A stretch of DNA of 64,000 bases from an uncultured Dehalococcoidia bacterium (GTDB taxonomy: Bacteria; Chloroflexota; Dehalococcoidia; Lucifugimonadales; UBA1123), in NCBI GenBank assembly GCA_951812505.1, contig CATOSI010000002.1:744001-808000 (forward strand), given 5' to 3'. Under the pieces are notes generated by a model. The model searched no databases and was not told where the DNA came from. It saw only the letters and a list, made by a program, of their open reading frames with translations. Within the stretch, counting starts at the first letter, position 1, and each line of letters starts with the position of its first letter. Of the stretch, positions 34,013 through 42,829 are shown in pieces. The translations under genes were made by a program, and so were the position numbers.

Positions 34013-36226
34013 ATGGCTCGTGTTGCCCCTGTACTCCTGTTGCTGGTCGTGTTCGCACTGATACCCGGCCGCGTCGCCGCGCACGCGAACCTCGCGGACT
34101 CCGATCCGGCGGCCAACTCCGTTCTGGAGACGCCACCCAGCGAAGTCACGATTCGTTTCACCGAGCCGCTCGAGCCCGCACTCAGCGAAATCCGCGTGCT
34201 GGATTCGCGGGGCGACCAGGTTGACCTGGGCGACAGCGCGCTCAACCCCAACGATCCGACCGTCATGTCGGTATCGCTTGGGCCCCTGGACAACGACACC
34301 TACACCGTCGCGTGGACGAATGTCTCCACAGTGGACGGGCATCGTGTGCGGGGAGCATTCCTGTTCTCCGTAGGAGAGCCAATGTCAGTTTCGGCGTCCG
34401 CTCCGCTCGATGAGCAGCCTCTTCTTCAATCCCCCGTGGAGCCGTTTGTACGGTGGCTTGTGCTGGTGAGCGGACTCGCGCTCGTAGGCGTTCTCGTATT
34501 TCGGGTACTCGTATCCATGCCTGCGCTCGCCGGAATGGAGTCGCATGGGATTGACAGCCTGCGTTCGGCCCTGTCGAGTAACACCGCGACGCTTGCGTGG
34601 ACCACGCTGGCAGTATTTCTCTCCATGTCCGCGCTTCGGCTCGTGCTCCAGGCTTCTGTGGTCTATGATACGTCGTTCCTGGGCGCGCTGTCCGGCCCGG
34701 CATGGTCGCTTGTTTCCGAGACCGAATGGGGCAGGCTGTGGGTTTTGCGTGTGGGATTCGCCGCGGCGACAGGGATTGTTCTATTCTTCCTGCGCAGGCA
34801 CGACAGGAACGCGGCGCTCACCTGGTTGGCAGCCGCTCTCGGAGCGGGGGCTCTGCTTGCCATAAGCAGGTCGAGCCATGCGGCCGCTCTTGCTGAGATC
34901 GGCAATATCTCACTGCTGAACGACTTCATACACATGATGGCCGTCGCCGTGTGGGTCGGAGGACTGTTCAGCCTGGCTCTGGACATTCCGGCGGCGCTGC
35001 GTCTTCTGGACGAGCGCGAGAGGCGGGAAGCGCTTTCCGCGCTTATTCCGAGATTCTCGGTGGTCGCGGGAATGTCCGTAGCAGTGCTGGCTCTGACCGG
35101 AATTTACAGCGCTTGGACACAGGTCGCCACTCCGGAGGCATTGGCGACACCATACGGGAGGACTCTCATCATCAAGGTTGGCCTGGTAGGTGCGCTTCTG
35201 CTGATAGCCGCCGTCAACCTGGTCTGGGTGAGACCGCGCCTGTCGGGTAGTGATCGCGCGGCCCGCTGGCTGAGACGACTGGTCGCAGCCGAAGTGATCG
35301 TCGCCGTCGCCACGCTGCTGTCCGTCGGATTCCTCACGTCGCTCGAACCTGCCCGGCAGGCTGCATCGCGCCTGGGGATCGGAGTAGAGGACAGTCTGAC
35401 GTTCAGCGATACTGCCGAAGGTGCGGAGATGACGGTCGAAGTCATCCCGGGTGGAGTGGGACAGAATGCGATAGAGGTCACTCTCAGAGACAGCCTCGGC
35501 AGCCCGATAACCAACGCGACGGATGTCCGTGTGCGCCTTTCTTACCTGGATGCGGACCTGGGCGAGACGGCTGTCTCAGCAACACCCATCGGCGACGGCG
35601 AGTTCACGCTAACCGATCAGGTAATCGGGATTGCGGGTGCGTGGGAGGTCGAGCTTGTAGTGCAAAGACCGGATGCGTTCGACGCGCGAACTGCCTTCAG
35701 ATTCGAGACATCGGGCAGCGGGGAAGCCTCGGCCATCCCACTATCGCGGGATACGGCGTACATTCTGCTGGGCGGGATATTCGGCGTATTGGGGCTTATG
35801 TTCCTGGTGTCCGCGCTGCTATTCGGGGGATTCCAGACCAGAGCCGGGGCGGCTGCGATGACCCTGGGGGTACTGGGGATGATTGGCGCCGCCGCGCTGC
35901 TCGCGGGAGTTCTGGGTTCCGAAGAGGGAGCCCTGGAGCGAAATCCCATTCCGCCGACGTCCGAATCGGTCGCCGCCGGGCTGTCGCTGTACGATATTCA
36001 CTGCCAACTGTGTCACGGAACTGAGGGCCTGGGAGACGGCCCCGCCTCCGCGGGCCTGAATCCTCCTGTGGCCGATCTTGTAGTCCACGTACCGCTCCAC
36101 CCCGACCGCGCTCTGTTCGAATTCATCCACGACGGCATACAGGGCGCCGCAATGCCCGCTCTTGGCGAAATACTCTCCGACGACGAGATATGGCACCTGG
36201 TCAACTACATGCGGACGCTGGAGTAA
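34013..36226 (+). CDS. CopC-CopD-cytochrome c fusion protein
   Basis: About 737 residues in four parts. A signal peptide is followed by a CopC domain whose mature N terminus starts with His (AHANLADSDPAAN, copper ligand) and contains VDGHRVRG. Next comes a CopD membrane domain with about eight helices (residues 145-445), containing DFIHMMAVAVWVGGLF. A beta domain (about 460-570) and a further helix pair lead to a C-terminal cytochrome c with CQLCH near residue 664 and a Met ligand in GAAMPALGE. It should bind copper and heme and move electrons or copper across the membrane. AGGAG favours the ATG at 34013. It is the last gene of the copper/redox operon. Confidence 0.85.
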   Translation: MARVAPVLLLLVVFALIPGRVAAHANLADSDPAANSVLETPPSEVTIRFTEPLEPALSEIRVLDSRGDQVDLGDSALNPNDPTVMSVSLGPLDNDTYTVAWTNVSTVDGHRVRGAFLFSVGEPMSVSASAPLDEQPLLQSPVEPFVRWLVLVSGLALVGVLVFRVLVSMPALAGMESHGIDSLRSALSSNTATLAWTTLAVFLSMSALRLVLQASVVYDTSFLGALSGPAWSLVSETEWGRLWVLRVGFAAATGIVLFFLRRHDRNAALTWLAAALGAGALLAISRSSHAAALAEIGNISLLNDFIHMMAVAVWVGGLFSLALDIPAALRLLDERERREALSALIPRFSVVAGMSVAVLALTGIYSAWTQVATPEALATPYGRTLIIKVGLVGALLLIAAVNLVWVRPRLSGSDRAARWLRRLVAAEVIVAVATLLSVGFLTSLEPARQAASRLGIGVEDSLTFSDTAEGAEMTVEVIPGGVGQNAIEVTLRDSLGSPITNATDVRVRLSYLDADLGETAVSATPIGDGEFTLTDQVIGIAGAWEVELVVQRPDAFDARTAFRFETSGSGEASAIPLSRDTAYILLGGIFGVLGLMFLVSALLFGGFQTRAGAAAMTLGVLGMIGAAALLAGVLGSEEGALERNPIPPTSESVAAGLSLYDIHCQLCHGTEGLGDGPASAGLNPPVADLVVHVPLHPDRALFEFIHDGIQGAAMPALGEILSDDEIWHLVNYMRTLE

Positions 36227-36308
36227 ACGATCTCGCCCAGAGGTGCGCGAACTTGACAACGCGGATAGCCGCTGCGAATAATCACGGAAACCTTGGAGCA
36301 ATTTTCAC

Positions 36309-37133
36309 ATGCAAATAACTCCCCACGTTTACAATATGCACATTGACGATGGCGCGGTCTCGCATCCGGGAGGCTCCAACAACTATTTCGTCGGAGACCC
36401 GAACGCCGAGATGATACTCATGGATACCGGCGACCACTGGCGAGAGTGGACACAGGCCATACTCGACTACTACGACGAACTCGGGCGTCCCAACATAAGC
36501 GCCATCCTGATAACGCACGGCCACGTTGACCATGTCGGCGGACTGGACCGCGTGCATGAGGCGACGGGCGCGGCCGTCCGGTGCCACCCCGAACTCGCGG
36601 AGAAGCTGGGCAAAGTTCTCGGAGGCGATGAAGCTATCGTTCCGCTGGAGTCCGATGAAATGATCCGGGTGGCAGGGGTTACGCTGCGGGCACTGTTCAC
36701 ACCTGGACACGAGGTTGACCACGTCTGCTACTACCTGCCCGAAGACGGTGTGATGTTCACCGGCGATACGGTTCTTGGCGCGTCCTCGACGTCGGTGGGC
36801 GATCTGTCCGCATACATGAAGTCTCTGGAACTGCTGATGGAATTCGAGCATTCGACCGTGTGTCCCGCGCACGGTCCCGTTGTCCCGCCGCCGAAGGGCG
36901 AGGGACACGTCAGATGGCAGTACAATCATCGCGCTCGCCGCGAACAGCAGGTGCTGGACGCGCTCCGCGAAGGGCACGCGACGGCGGAGGCAATCACGAC
37001 CGCCATATACCCGCGCGATCTGAATGAGGGTCTGCGCCGCTCGGCACAGCGCAACGTTACCACACACCTGACCAAGCTCAGTAAGGAAGGCGTTGTAGAG
37101 GAGACACCCGCGAGCTTCAGCCTGACCGAGTAA
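36309..37133 (+). CDS. MBL-fold hydrolase with C-terminal winged helix (LACTB2-like)
   Basis: A 274-residue metallo-beta-lactamase-fold protein. The metal motif THGHVDHVGG lies at residues 62-71, the later His in FTPGHEVDHVCY and the Asp in VMFTGDTVLG complete the two-zinc site, and CPAHGP adds the last His. The C-terminal 60 residues (ALREGHATAEAITTAIY onward) form a winged-helix domain as in the LACTB2/YcbL-type branch, which has thioesterase or RNase activity. It follows the copper operon by about 80 bases but shows no functional link. Confidence 0.82.
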   Translation: MQITPHVYNMHIDDGAVSHPGGSNNYFVGDPNAEMILMDTGDHWREWTQAILDYYDELGRPNISAILITHGHVDHVGGLDRVHEATGAAVRCHPELAEKLGKVLGGDEAIVPLESDEMIRVAGVTLRALFTPGHEVDHVCYYLPEDGVMFTGDTVLGASSTSVGDLSAYMKSLELLMEFEHSTVCPAHGPVVPPPKGEGHVRWQYNHRARREQQVLDALREGHATAEAITTAIYPRDLNEGLRRSAQRNVTTHLTKLSKEGVVEETPASFSLTE

Positions 37134-37160
37134 TCGCCACGGAGAAATTCATATAACCAC

Positions 37161-37192
37161 CGTCATGCCCGCGAAAGCGGGTATCCAGAGGT
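37161..37192. repeat. Dispersed palindromic repeat, copy 2
   Basis: The same element as copy 1, with the core CCCGCGAAAGCGGG, between an MBL gene and a convergent MFS gene. In this position the hairpin could also work as a weak bidirectional terminator. Confidence 0.8.
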
Positions 37193-37288
37193 GGGGGTAG
37201 TGCAAGCAGCTATGAATTTGTGGATTCACACACCCATTCAATCCTTCAAATCGAAGTTAAACCAGGTTACGCAAAGGTCTCCCAAACT

Positions 37289-38488
37289 TTACTCTCGGCT
37301 GCGTGAACGCGGAATCCCGACCAGCAGCGCGACGGGTCCGGCGAGTAGCAGCCAGATCGCCGCTCCCAGGCCCCATGTCCGCGCCGCCAGCCCGATGCCG
37401 AGCGGTATCAGACCGCTCACCAGCGAGGATACGTCATTGACGGCCGTAACCGTTCCGCTCTTTCCAGGCATCTCCTTGTACATCTGCGCCTGAAGTATCG
37501 AGTACCAGCCCGCGTTGCCGAAACCGAGCAGCGCTACTATCACCATCTTGGGCCACAGGCCCGGCACAAGAAGGAACGCGACGAACAGCGCGAGTTCAGC
37601 GAACGCGCTGTACCGAAGATACGTCAGCCCCCTGACTCGCTCCAGCAGCGGGATGAGGAGAAAGTCGCCAAGAAGCCCCACACCCGTCCAGAGCGCGACT
37701 CCCAGCGCGGCCTGCGTCTTGCTCGCGCCCGCCACATCCACGAAGTACAGCGCTAGATAGCTGAGAAGCCAGTCCCCCATGAGATTGGCGAGTTCCAGGA
37801 GAACGAGCCACCTGAGTACCGGCAGACGTCTCAGCGCGCTCAAGGCTCCGGCTAATCCGTTTCTCAGTTCTGCGAACGTCGGGTAGCTGCCTCCGCCCGC
37901 GGACGCGCCTCCGAGTGGCAGTTTCAATGCCACAAGCACTGTCAGACCCGACACGGCGGCGGTCGCAAGCGCGAGTTCGCGCCATCCCAGCCCCAGCGCC
38001 AGCGCGCCGCCCAGTGCCAGCGCGCCGACCGCCACGCCGGAAGCTCCCGCGAACGTCCAGCGCGCCATATTCTGCTCGTAGCGAGAGGTGTCGTGGTCCA
38101 TGAGCGTCGCTTGGGACAGACCGACGAACGCGCCCGACGCCGGGTTGAATATCAGCAGTCCGGCCATGAGCATGGCGAAGCTCACGCTGGAGGAGACGAC
38201 GAACAGGGACGCTACGAACAGCGCTCCGCCGCCGATGATTATCGCCTTGCGATTCCACACGTCTCCAAGTATGCCGATCAATATGCCGGCGACGCTTCCC
38301 CACACACGGGGGATACTGAGCAGCAGTCCGACCTGCACGTAGGTGAGCGAAAGGTCGTCCCGGATCAGGGGCCACGCCGCCTCCAGCGCGCCGAAGAAGA
38401 ACTCGTCCAGGAATTCGATGAACAGTAGAGCGCCGACAAGCGCGCTGCCCCCGGCAAGCAGCTTTCTGAATCGCATGGTGTGTCTCAT
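37289..38488 (-). CDS. MFS transporter
   Basis: A 399-residue major facilitator superfamily carrier with about twelve helices. The N-terminal half has DDLSLTYVQVGLLLSIPRVWGS and GILGDVWNRKAIII, the usual D-x-x-x-R-K loop between helices 2 and 3. The second half repeats the fold with a second GDFLLIPLLERV loop. No substrate can be assigned. It is not closely similar in sequence to the other MFS carrier in the window. The gene is a single unit next to tRNA-Val. Confidence 0.82.
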   Translation of the reverse strand: MRHTMRFRKLLAGGSALVGALLFIEFLDEFFFGALEAAWPLIRDDLSLTYVQVGLLLSIPRVWGSVAGILIGILGDVWNRKAIIIGGGALFVASLFVVSSSVSFAMLMAGLLIFNPASGAFVGLSQATLMDHDTSRYEQNMARWTFAGASGVAVGALALGGALALGLGWRELALATAAVSGLTVLVALKLPLGGASAGGGSYPTFAELRNGLAGALSALRRLPVLRWLVLLELANLMGDWLLSYLALYFVDVAGASKTQAALGVALWTGVGLLGDFLLIPLLERVRGLTYLRYSAFAELALFVAFLLVPGLWPKMVIVALLGFGNAGWYSILQAQMYKEMPGKSGTVTAVNDVSSLVSGLIPLGIGLAARTWGLGAAIWLLLAGPVALLVGIPRSRSRE

Positions 38489-38620
38489 CGGGGATTGGCA
38501 GCCTGGGACACGGTGATTGATGCCATCTAACTCGATGCTCCCAGGAAAGTATCACTGAAGAGTGAGGTGAGTTCACGCACGATAGACGGCAACATATCGT
38601 AGGCAAGGGGAGTGGGTGGT

Positions 38621-38693
38621 GGGCGGTACTGGATTTGAACCGGTGACCTCTGCGATGTCAACGCAGCGCTCTAAACCACTGAGCTAACCGCCC
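38621..38693 (-). tRNA. tRNA-Val (GAC anticodon)
   Basis: Read on the minus strand, the acceptor stem GGGCGGT pairs with ACCGCCC, and the anticodon stem CTGCG/CGCAG encloses TTGACAT, giving anticodon GAC. The T arm has GGTTCAAATCC. CCA is not encoded. All four stems are present in 73 bases. Confidence 0.95.
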
Positions 38694-38871
38694 GGAGAAC
38701 CTAACAGGGTTAAAGTCTAACAAGGACTTGATACATGGTCAAGAATGGGTTGGCGGACAAGCTCGCCGAAGGGCGTCGAGCCCTGGTTCACCGCTGTGTA
38801 TGGTACAATCGCGCTCTACAATCAGGCCCGGATGGAGATTTGGGTGACACAGCATAGCGGAGAGTCCGACC

Positions 38872-39250
38872 ATGGTCAGTCAACGCGCACTCACAAAGCC
38901 CCGCTACTCGGACATAGAGCCGCTGCCAGACCCGCCCCGGAGACGCGATATGCGGCAAAATGATGCCGTATGGCGCTTCTTCGCCACACTCGAACCTCAT
39001 TTCGCGGACCGTGGCGATGTGATGCTCGGGGGCGGGGGCTACCTAGTCTTCGACGCGGGCGACGTGGGCGAGTTCTATCCCGATTGCGTGTTCGCCGATG
39101 GGGTAAGCGACCCGCCCGCGGGCCGTCGTGGCTGAGACGTTGCTGGAATCAGAGAGGGTTGCGCGGACATCCGCCGAGGAACGAGCGGAAGCAGCGGAAG
39201 CGCGCATGGTCGAGGTGGAGGCCGAACTGCGCCGCCTGCGGGGCGAATAG
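38872..39250 (+). pseudogene. Uma2 family (DUF820) gene with its catalytic core deleted and frame shifted
   Basis: The first frame (38872-39135) encodes a Uma2 N terminus: DIEPLPDPPRR, FFATLEPHFADR, GGGGYLVFD and EFYPDCVFADGV, then ends at a TGA. The next frame carries TLLESERVARTSAEERAEAAEA and ends with ELRRLRGE at 39250, which is the normal coiled-coil tail of the same family. The roughly 100 residues between them, which hold the catalytic Asp/Glu/Lys strands, are missing. This is a deletion remnant that cannot be active. A TACAAT box at 38813 may be its old promoter. Confidence 0.75.
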
Positions 39251-39269
39251 TCCGATACCGGCTACGCCA

Positions 39270-39455
39270 ACCCGCCCGCGGGATGAGATCGCCCGTCTAG
39301 GCGATGGTACCTACGTGCGAGACCTCCGCCCAAAGGTCGAAGGGGACCGTCACGGAGAGATCGTCTCCATTGACGTGGACAGCGGCAGTTGGGCCATTGG
39401 TGACGACCTTCTGGCCTCAGCAGGCCGCCTCCTCTTTCAGGGCTGTTGCATCTAA
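39270..39455 (+). pseudogene. Truncated small hypothetical gene next to the Uma2 remnant
   Basis: One frame reads RDEIARLGDGTYVRDLRPKV followed by HGEIVSIDVDSGSWAIGDD. It resembles the N-terminal 50 residues of a small conserved protein (about 75-85 residues) often seen near Uma2 or toxin-like genes, whose role is unknown. There is no ATG in frame, and the usual C-terminal segment with an arginine-glycine motif is replaced by unrelated sequence. I treat it as decayed. Confidence 0.45.
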
Positions 39456-39909
39456 AGTCCTCTGCACCCACGATGAGACGATTTTAGAAATGGACTTGCA
39501 GCAGCTACAAAGCCGCCAGTTCCTGGATTCCCGCCTTCGCGGGAATGACGATTGGGCGACGGCGACGGACTTTTGCAATTGTCTCCCACGGTGCAACGCT
39601 CTTGTACATTCGTTCTTATTCGACTACAATATCCTCATGAATTGCCAATTCACGACATCCGGCAGGACGCGCAGTCCCCCACAGGTCTCCGCGCCCCCTA
39701 AACCATAAGGAACAATTTATGAAAATGAGAAAATGGGACGACAGAAAAATTTTTATGTAGCTAAACTCAGGCGATCTCTGGTCAATCTCTGGTGACTTTT
39801 TCATCAGTTGCTCATCAGTCAAGCCACCTGTCACCACCTGTGGAATTATAAATCCAGATAAATAATTGATTCGAACTAGGAATCAAGAACCGACAACGGA
39901 GATTACACA
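39456..39909. other. AT-rich intergenic region with one dispersed repeat
   Basis: I see no gene in this 454-base stretch. It contains palindromic repeat copy 3 (39521-39550). The part from about 39700 to 39900 is much more AT-rich than the surroundings and has short direct repeats (TCTCTGGT twice, CACCTGT twice). It presumably holds the promoter of the F420 reductase gene. Confidence 0.6.
39521..39550. repeat. Dispersed palindromic repeat, copy 3
   Basis: The element is inverted relative to copy 1, with CCCGCCTTCGCGGG as core and GGATT/AATGACG borders. Confidence 0.8.
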
Positions 39910-40554
39910 ATGATAGGATTCATCGGAGGAACGGGACCCGAAGGCAAAGGACTCGCGCTGCGCTTCGCGATGGCTGGTGAGCGGGTGGCGATAGGCTCCC
40001 GCGACGTGCAGCGCGCGCAGGACGCCGCAGACGAGGTTGGGGAGTTGCATGACGGTCTGAGTGTGAGCGGCGGTCTCAACGAGCAGGTCGCAGACGAGTC
40101 GGACATCGTCTTCATCGCGGTCCCATACTCGGGGCACCGGCCCACACTCGAATCGCTGCGGGACAGGCTCGACGGCAAGCTGGTGGTGGATGTGGTGGCC
40201 CCACTCCGCTTCAGCAGGGGCGTCGCGAGCGCGGTCGAGGTGGAGGAAGGTTCCGCCGCTCAGCAGGCCCAGATTCTCCTTCCTAACTCTACGGTCGTCG
40301 GAGCGTTTCATAATTTAAGCGCCGAAGATCTTATGCAGCCCAATGTGGATATCGTGTCCGATGTGGTCGTGTGCGCCGACGACAGGGAAGCCAAGTCCAG
40401 AATCATGCATTTGGCCGAGACCATCAGCGCGGTAAGGGCGGTTGACGGCGGCGGACTGCAGAACTCCCGGTACGTCGAGGAGTTGACGGCGCTTCTTATC
40501 AACATCAACCGAATCTACAAGGCCCATTCGACAATCAAAATAGTAGGTATATAA
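39910..40554 (+). CDS. npdG: NADPH-dependent F420 reductase (F420:NADP oxidoreductase)
   Basis: A 214-residue protein of the Fno/NpdG family, which passes hydride between NADPH and the deazaflavin cofactor F420. The Rossmann motif GFIGGTGPEGKGLALRFA is at residues 3-20. The switch IGSRDVQRAQ, with Ser-Arg after the second strand, fits NADPH phosphate binding. The VFIAVPYSG and VVGAFHNLSAEDL segments are typical. The C-terminal helix has ELTALLININRIYK. It implies the organism makes or uses F420, in agreement with the LLM oxidoreductase at the left end. GGAG lies nine bases before the ATG. Confidence 0.85.
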   Translation: MIGFIGGTGPEGKGLALRFAMAGERVAIGSRDVQRAQDAADEVGELHDGLSVSGGLNEQVADESDIVFIAVPYSGHRPTLESLRDRLDGKLVVDVVAPLRFSRGVASAVEVEEGSAAQQAQILLPNSTVVGAFHNLSAEDLMQPNVDIVSDVVVCADDREAKSRIMHLAETISAVRAVDGGGLQNSRYVEELTALLININRIYKAHSTIKIVGI

Positions 40555-40572
40555 GCGCGGGGGTGAGAGAGC

Positions 40573-41805
40573 GTGATTCTTCTATCGGTCATAGCGGCGA
40601 TAGCCGGACTGTTCGGCGGCGGCGAACTACAGGACGCCGCTGTCAATGGCCGCGCCGTCACGATAGTGGAATCCAGCCATCGCATAGAATTCCCCGACCG
40701 CATCGTATTCACGCTCGAAGCGGAAGCTCCTCCCGATATTCAGTCCGCTCTCCTCTACTACACGCTGGGCTCACAGGGAGTGAAGGTCTATACCTATCCG
40801 GTCCGGTTCACCAACTCCGAGAACATCGAGGCCGAGTTCATCGTCAACACCGGCAGGGACGGGTTTATACCCCAGGGGGCGGACATAGAGTACTACTATG
40901 TGTTCACCGACTCGCTGGGCAATCGCACCACTTCCGAGTCGCGCACGTTCGAGTATCTGGATCCTAGGTACAACTGGCGGCGTCTGGTTCAGGACGACTA
41001 TACCCTGATCTGGCACAACCGCCCGGAACGCGCGGTGAGGAGACTGGCGGCGGACGTTTCGCTGCGAATGAGAGCGGTAAGGGATATGTTCGGCTTGGAA
41101 GACGACTATGACTTCAAGGCGGTCATCGTCAACAGCCGCTCAGAGGCCGACCGAAGCTTTCCACCCTTGAGCGCGACCGCCCAGGACACGTTTCTGTACG
41201 GTGGGTTCGCCTTCGACAGGTACGGCGTTCTCGTGGTGGCCGGACTCAATCGGGACAGCCTGATCCACGAGCTCACGCATCTTATGTTCGCAGAGAGAGT
41301 TGATTCGCCCCGCGCCAAGCCACCGGCGTGGCTTAACGAGGGACTGGCGATGTACTTCGAGCCGGGCGGAGGCTACCGTGAGTCCGACGTGCAGAAGGCG
41401 CTCAGGGCCGGGTACCTGATTCCGCTGCGCCATATGAAGTCGGTCCCCGGCAGACCCGACGAGGTCAGGCTGTTCTACTCGCAGTCGGCGAGCATGGTCA
41501 GGTTCATGATGCACGAGTTTGGCTATGAGCGGATGGATATGCTGCTGACAGAACTCAACGAGGGACGCAAGATCGAGGACGCGCTGATCGCCACATACGG
41601 GGTTGGAGTAGATGAACTCGACAAGAGCTGGCGCAGGTATCTGGCAGGAGAGACCTCGATATTCCAGATCAGGGACCCGGGTGCGCTCGGCACGTCGGCC
41701 ATAATCGGCGCGGCGCTCCTGGTCACGACCTCGGCTGTCCTGATTCGCTGGCTCAAGAATCTCCGCCGCGGCGAGCAGCCGGCGGACGAAGAGGAACGCC
41801 TATAA
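40573..41805 (+). CDS. Membrane-anchored gluzincin metallopeptidase (peptidase MA-like)
   Basis: A 410-residue protein. A short N-terminal hydrophobic segment leads to an outside beta domain (residues 30-135). The peptidase domain contains HELTH near residue 236 (SLIHELTHLMFAE) and WLNEGLAMYFE, the second metal ligand Glu of the gluzincin pattern. A C-terminal helix (IIGAALLVTTSAVLIRWL) anchors it with a charged tail inside. It probably works outside the cytoplasm. The GTG at 40573 is 18 bases after the F420 reductase stop, so they may be co-transcribed, although no functional tie is evident. Confidence 0.78.
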   Translation: MILLSVIAAIAGLFGGGELQDAAVNGRAVTIVESSHRIEFPDRIVFTLEAEAPPDIQSALLYYTLGSQGVKVYTYPVRFTNSENIEAEFIVNTGRDGFIPQGADIEYYYVFTDSLGNRTTSESRTFEYLDPRYNWRRLVQDDYTLIWHNRPERAVRRLAADVSLRMRAVRDMFGLEDDYDFKAVIVNSRSEADRSFPPLSATAQDTFLYGGFAFDRYGVLVVAGLNRDSLIHELTHLMFAERVDSPRAKPPAWLNEGLAMYFEPGGGYRESDVQKALRAGYLIPLRHMKSVPGRPDEVRLFYSQSASMVRFMMHEFGYERMDMLLTELNEGRKIEDALIATYGVGVDELDKSWRRYLAGETSIFQIRDPGALGTSAIIGAALLVTTSAVLIRWLKNLRRGEQPADEEERL

Positions 41806-41820
41806 GACGAGCGCAAAAGT

Positions 41821-41925
41821 CCCCTCTCCCTCGACGGGCCCACAAGGGTGGGCAAATGAGCAAAGCAGCTATGAATGTCAGTAGAAAGTCCCCTCTCCCT
41901 CTGGGAGAGGGTTAGGGTGAGGGTA
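41821..41925. repeat. REP-like element, one full and one partial unit
   Basis: CTCTCCCTCTGGGAGAG forms a perfect short hairpin at about 41894-41910, followed by GGTTAGGGTGAGGGTA. A partial unit with CCCCTCTCCCTCG stands at 41821-41833. This type of element recurs widely in intergenic DNA of many bacteria. It lies between convergent genes. Confidence 0.65.
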
Positions 41926-41933
41926 ATCAACGG

Positions 41934-42350
41934 CTACAGACTAGCCTGCCGCTCCGCCGCAAGCTCCCGCACGCGCGCCACGATGTCCCCGGTCGGGGTT
42001 CCGGGGCCATAGACCGCGCACACGCCCATCTCTTCCAATGCCACCCTGTCCGACTCCGGGATGATGCCGCCCGCAATGACCGGAACATCCTGCATCTCGT
42101 TGACTTCCAGCCCGTCGAATATCTGGGGGAAGAGGTCCATGTGCGCGCCTGAGAGAATGCTCAGTCCGATCACATCTACGTCTTCCTGCAGTGCGGCCTC
42201 GACTATCATCTGGGGCGTCTGGCGTATGCCGGTGTAGATGACGTCCATGCCCGCGTCCCGGAGTGCGCGCGCGATTATCTTAGCGCCGCGGTCGTGCCCG
42301 TCGAGGCCAGGCTTGGCGACGAGAACGCGAATTGGAAACTGGGTCGTCAT
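41934..42350 (-). CDS. Methylmalonyl-CoA mutase B12-binding (small) subunit
   Basis: A 138-residue cobalamin-binding domain. The motif DGHDRG at residues 17-22 supplies His19 as the lower cobalt ligand. The downstream [11 protein letters not shown] and [10 protein letters not shown] segments complete the D-x-H-x-x-G...S-x-L...G-G set. With the separate large subunit encoded at 45000-46649 it would form the mutase that turns methylmalonyl-CoA into succinyl-CoA. The domain is fused in many bacteria but stands alone here. The epimerase gene is five bases upstream in the same unit. Mutases of this split type can also act on ethylmalonyl- or isobutyryl-CoA. Confidence 0.88.
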   Translation of the reverse strand: MTTQFPIRVLVAKPGLDGHDRGAKIIARALRDAGMDVIYTGIRQTPQMIVEAALQEDVDVIGLSILSGAHMDLFPQIFDGLEVNEMQDVPVIAGGIIPESDRVALEEMGVCAVYGPGTPTGDIVARVRELAAERQASL

Positions 42351-42355
42351 GGGTC

Positions 42356-42796
42356 TTACCTCCGCGCGGTATCCGCGTCCACCAACTCAATCAGCACTCC
42401 GCGCGTTGCCCTTGGGTGAATAAAGCCGATCATCCCCGAAAGACCCTCTCTTGGAGCAGTGTCAATTAGCTGGACTCCGCTCTCGGCGAGCGCGTCGAGA
42501 CGTTCCTGGAGATTATCGACCTCGAAGCAGATGTGATGGACACCCTCGCCCCGTCGCTCTATGAAACGCGCCACACCGCCTTCCGGGTCTGTGGGCTGGA
42601 TAAATTCCAGCTGCGATCCGCCGACACGAACGAGAGCGGCCCTGACAGCCTGGTCTTCGATGTCCTCAACCTCGGCCTCGCCGGTGCCGAACACGTCCTG
42701 GTAGAACGCGAGCGTGTCTTCGATGTCGTTGACGGCGATGCAGACGTGGTTGATGTGCCGTGCCGTGCAGGGCGCTGCCTGGGAATCTGCGCTCAA
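42356..42796 (-). CDS. mce: Methylmalonyl-CoA epimerase (VOC fold)
   Basis: A 146-residue VOC-fold protein with two beta-alpha-beta-beta-beta repeats. The ligands expected for the epimerase are the His in [10 protein letters not shown], the Gln/Glu in QLEFIQPTD, the His in [13 protein letters not shown] and the Glu near GVLIELVD. The enzyme interconverts the two methylmalonyl-CoA epimers so the mutase can use them. It lies directly next to the B12-binding subunit on the same strand, which supports the call over other VOC functions. Confidence 0.88.
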   Translation of the reverse strand: MSADSQAAPCTARHINHVCIAVNDIEDTLAFYQDVFGTGEAEVEDIEDQAVRAALVRVGGSQLEFIQPTDPEGGVARFIERRGEGVHHICFEVDNLQERLDALAESGVQLIDTAPREGLSGMIGFIHPRATRGVLIELVDADTARR

Positions 42797-42829
42797 TGTG
42801 CTTTCCTCCGTGTATTGACTGGTGTGTCC

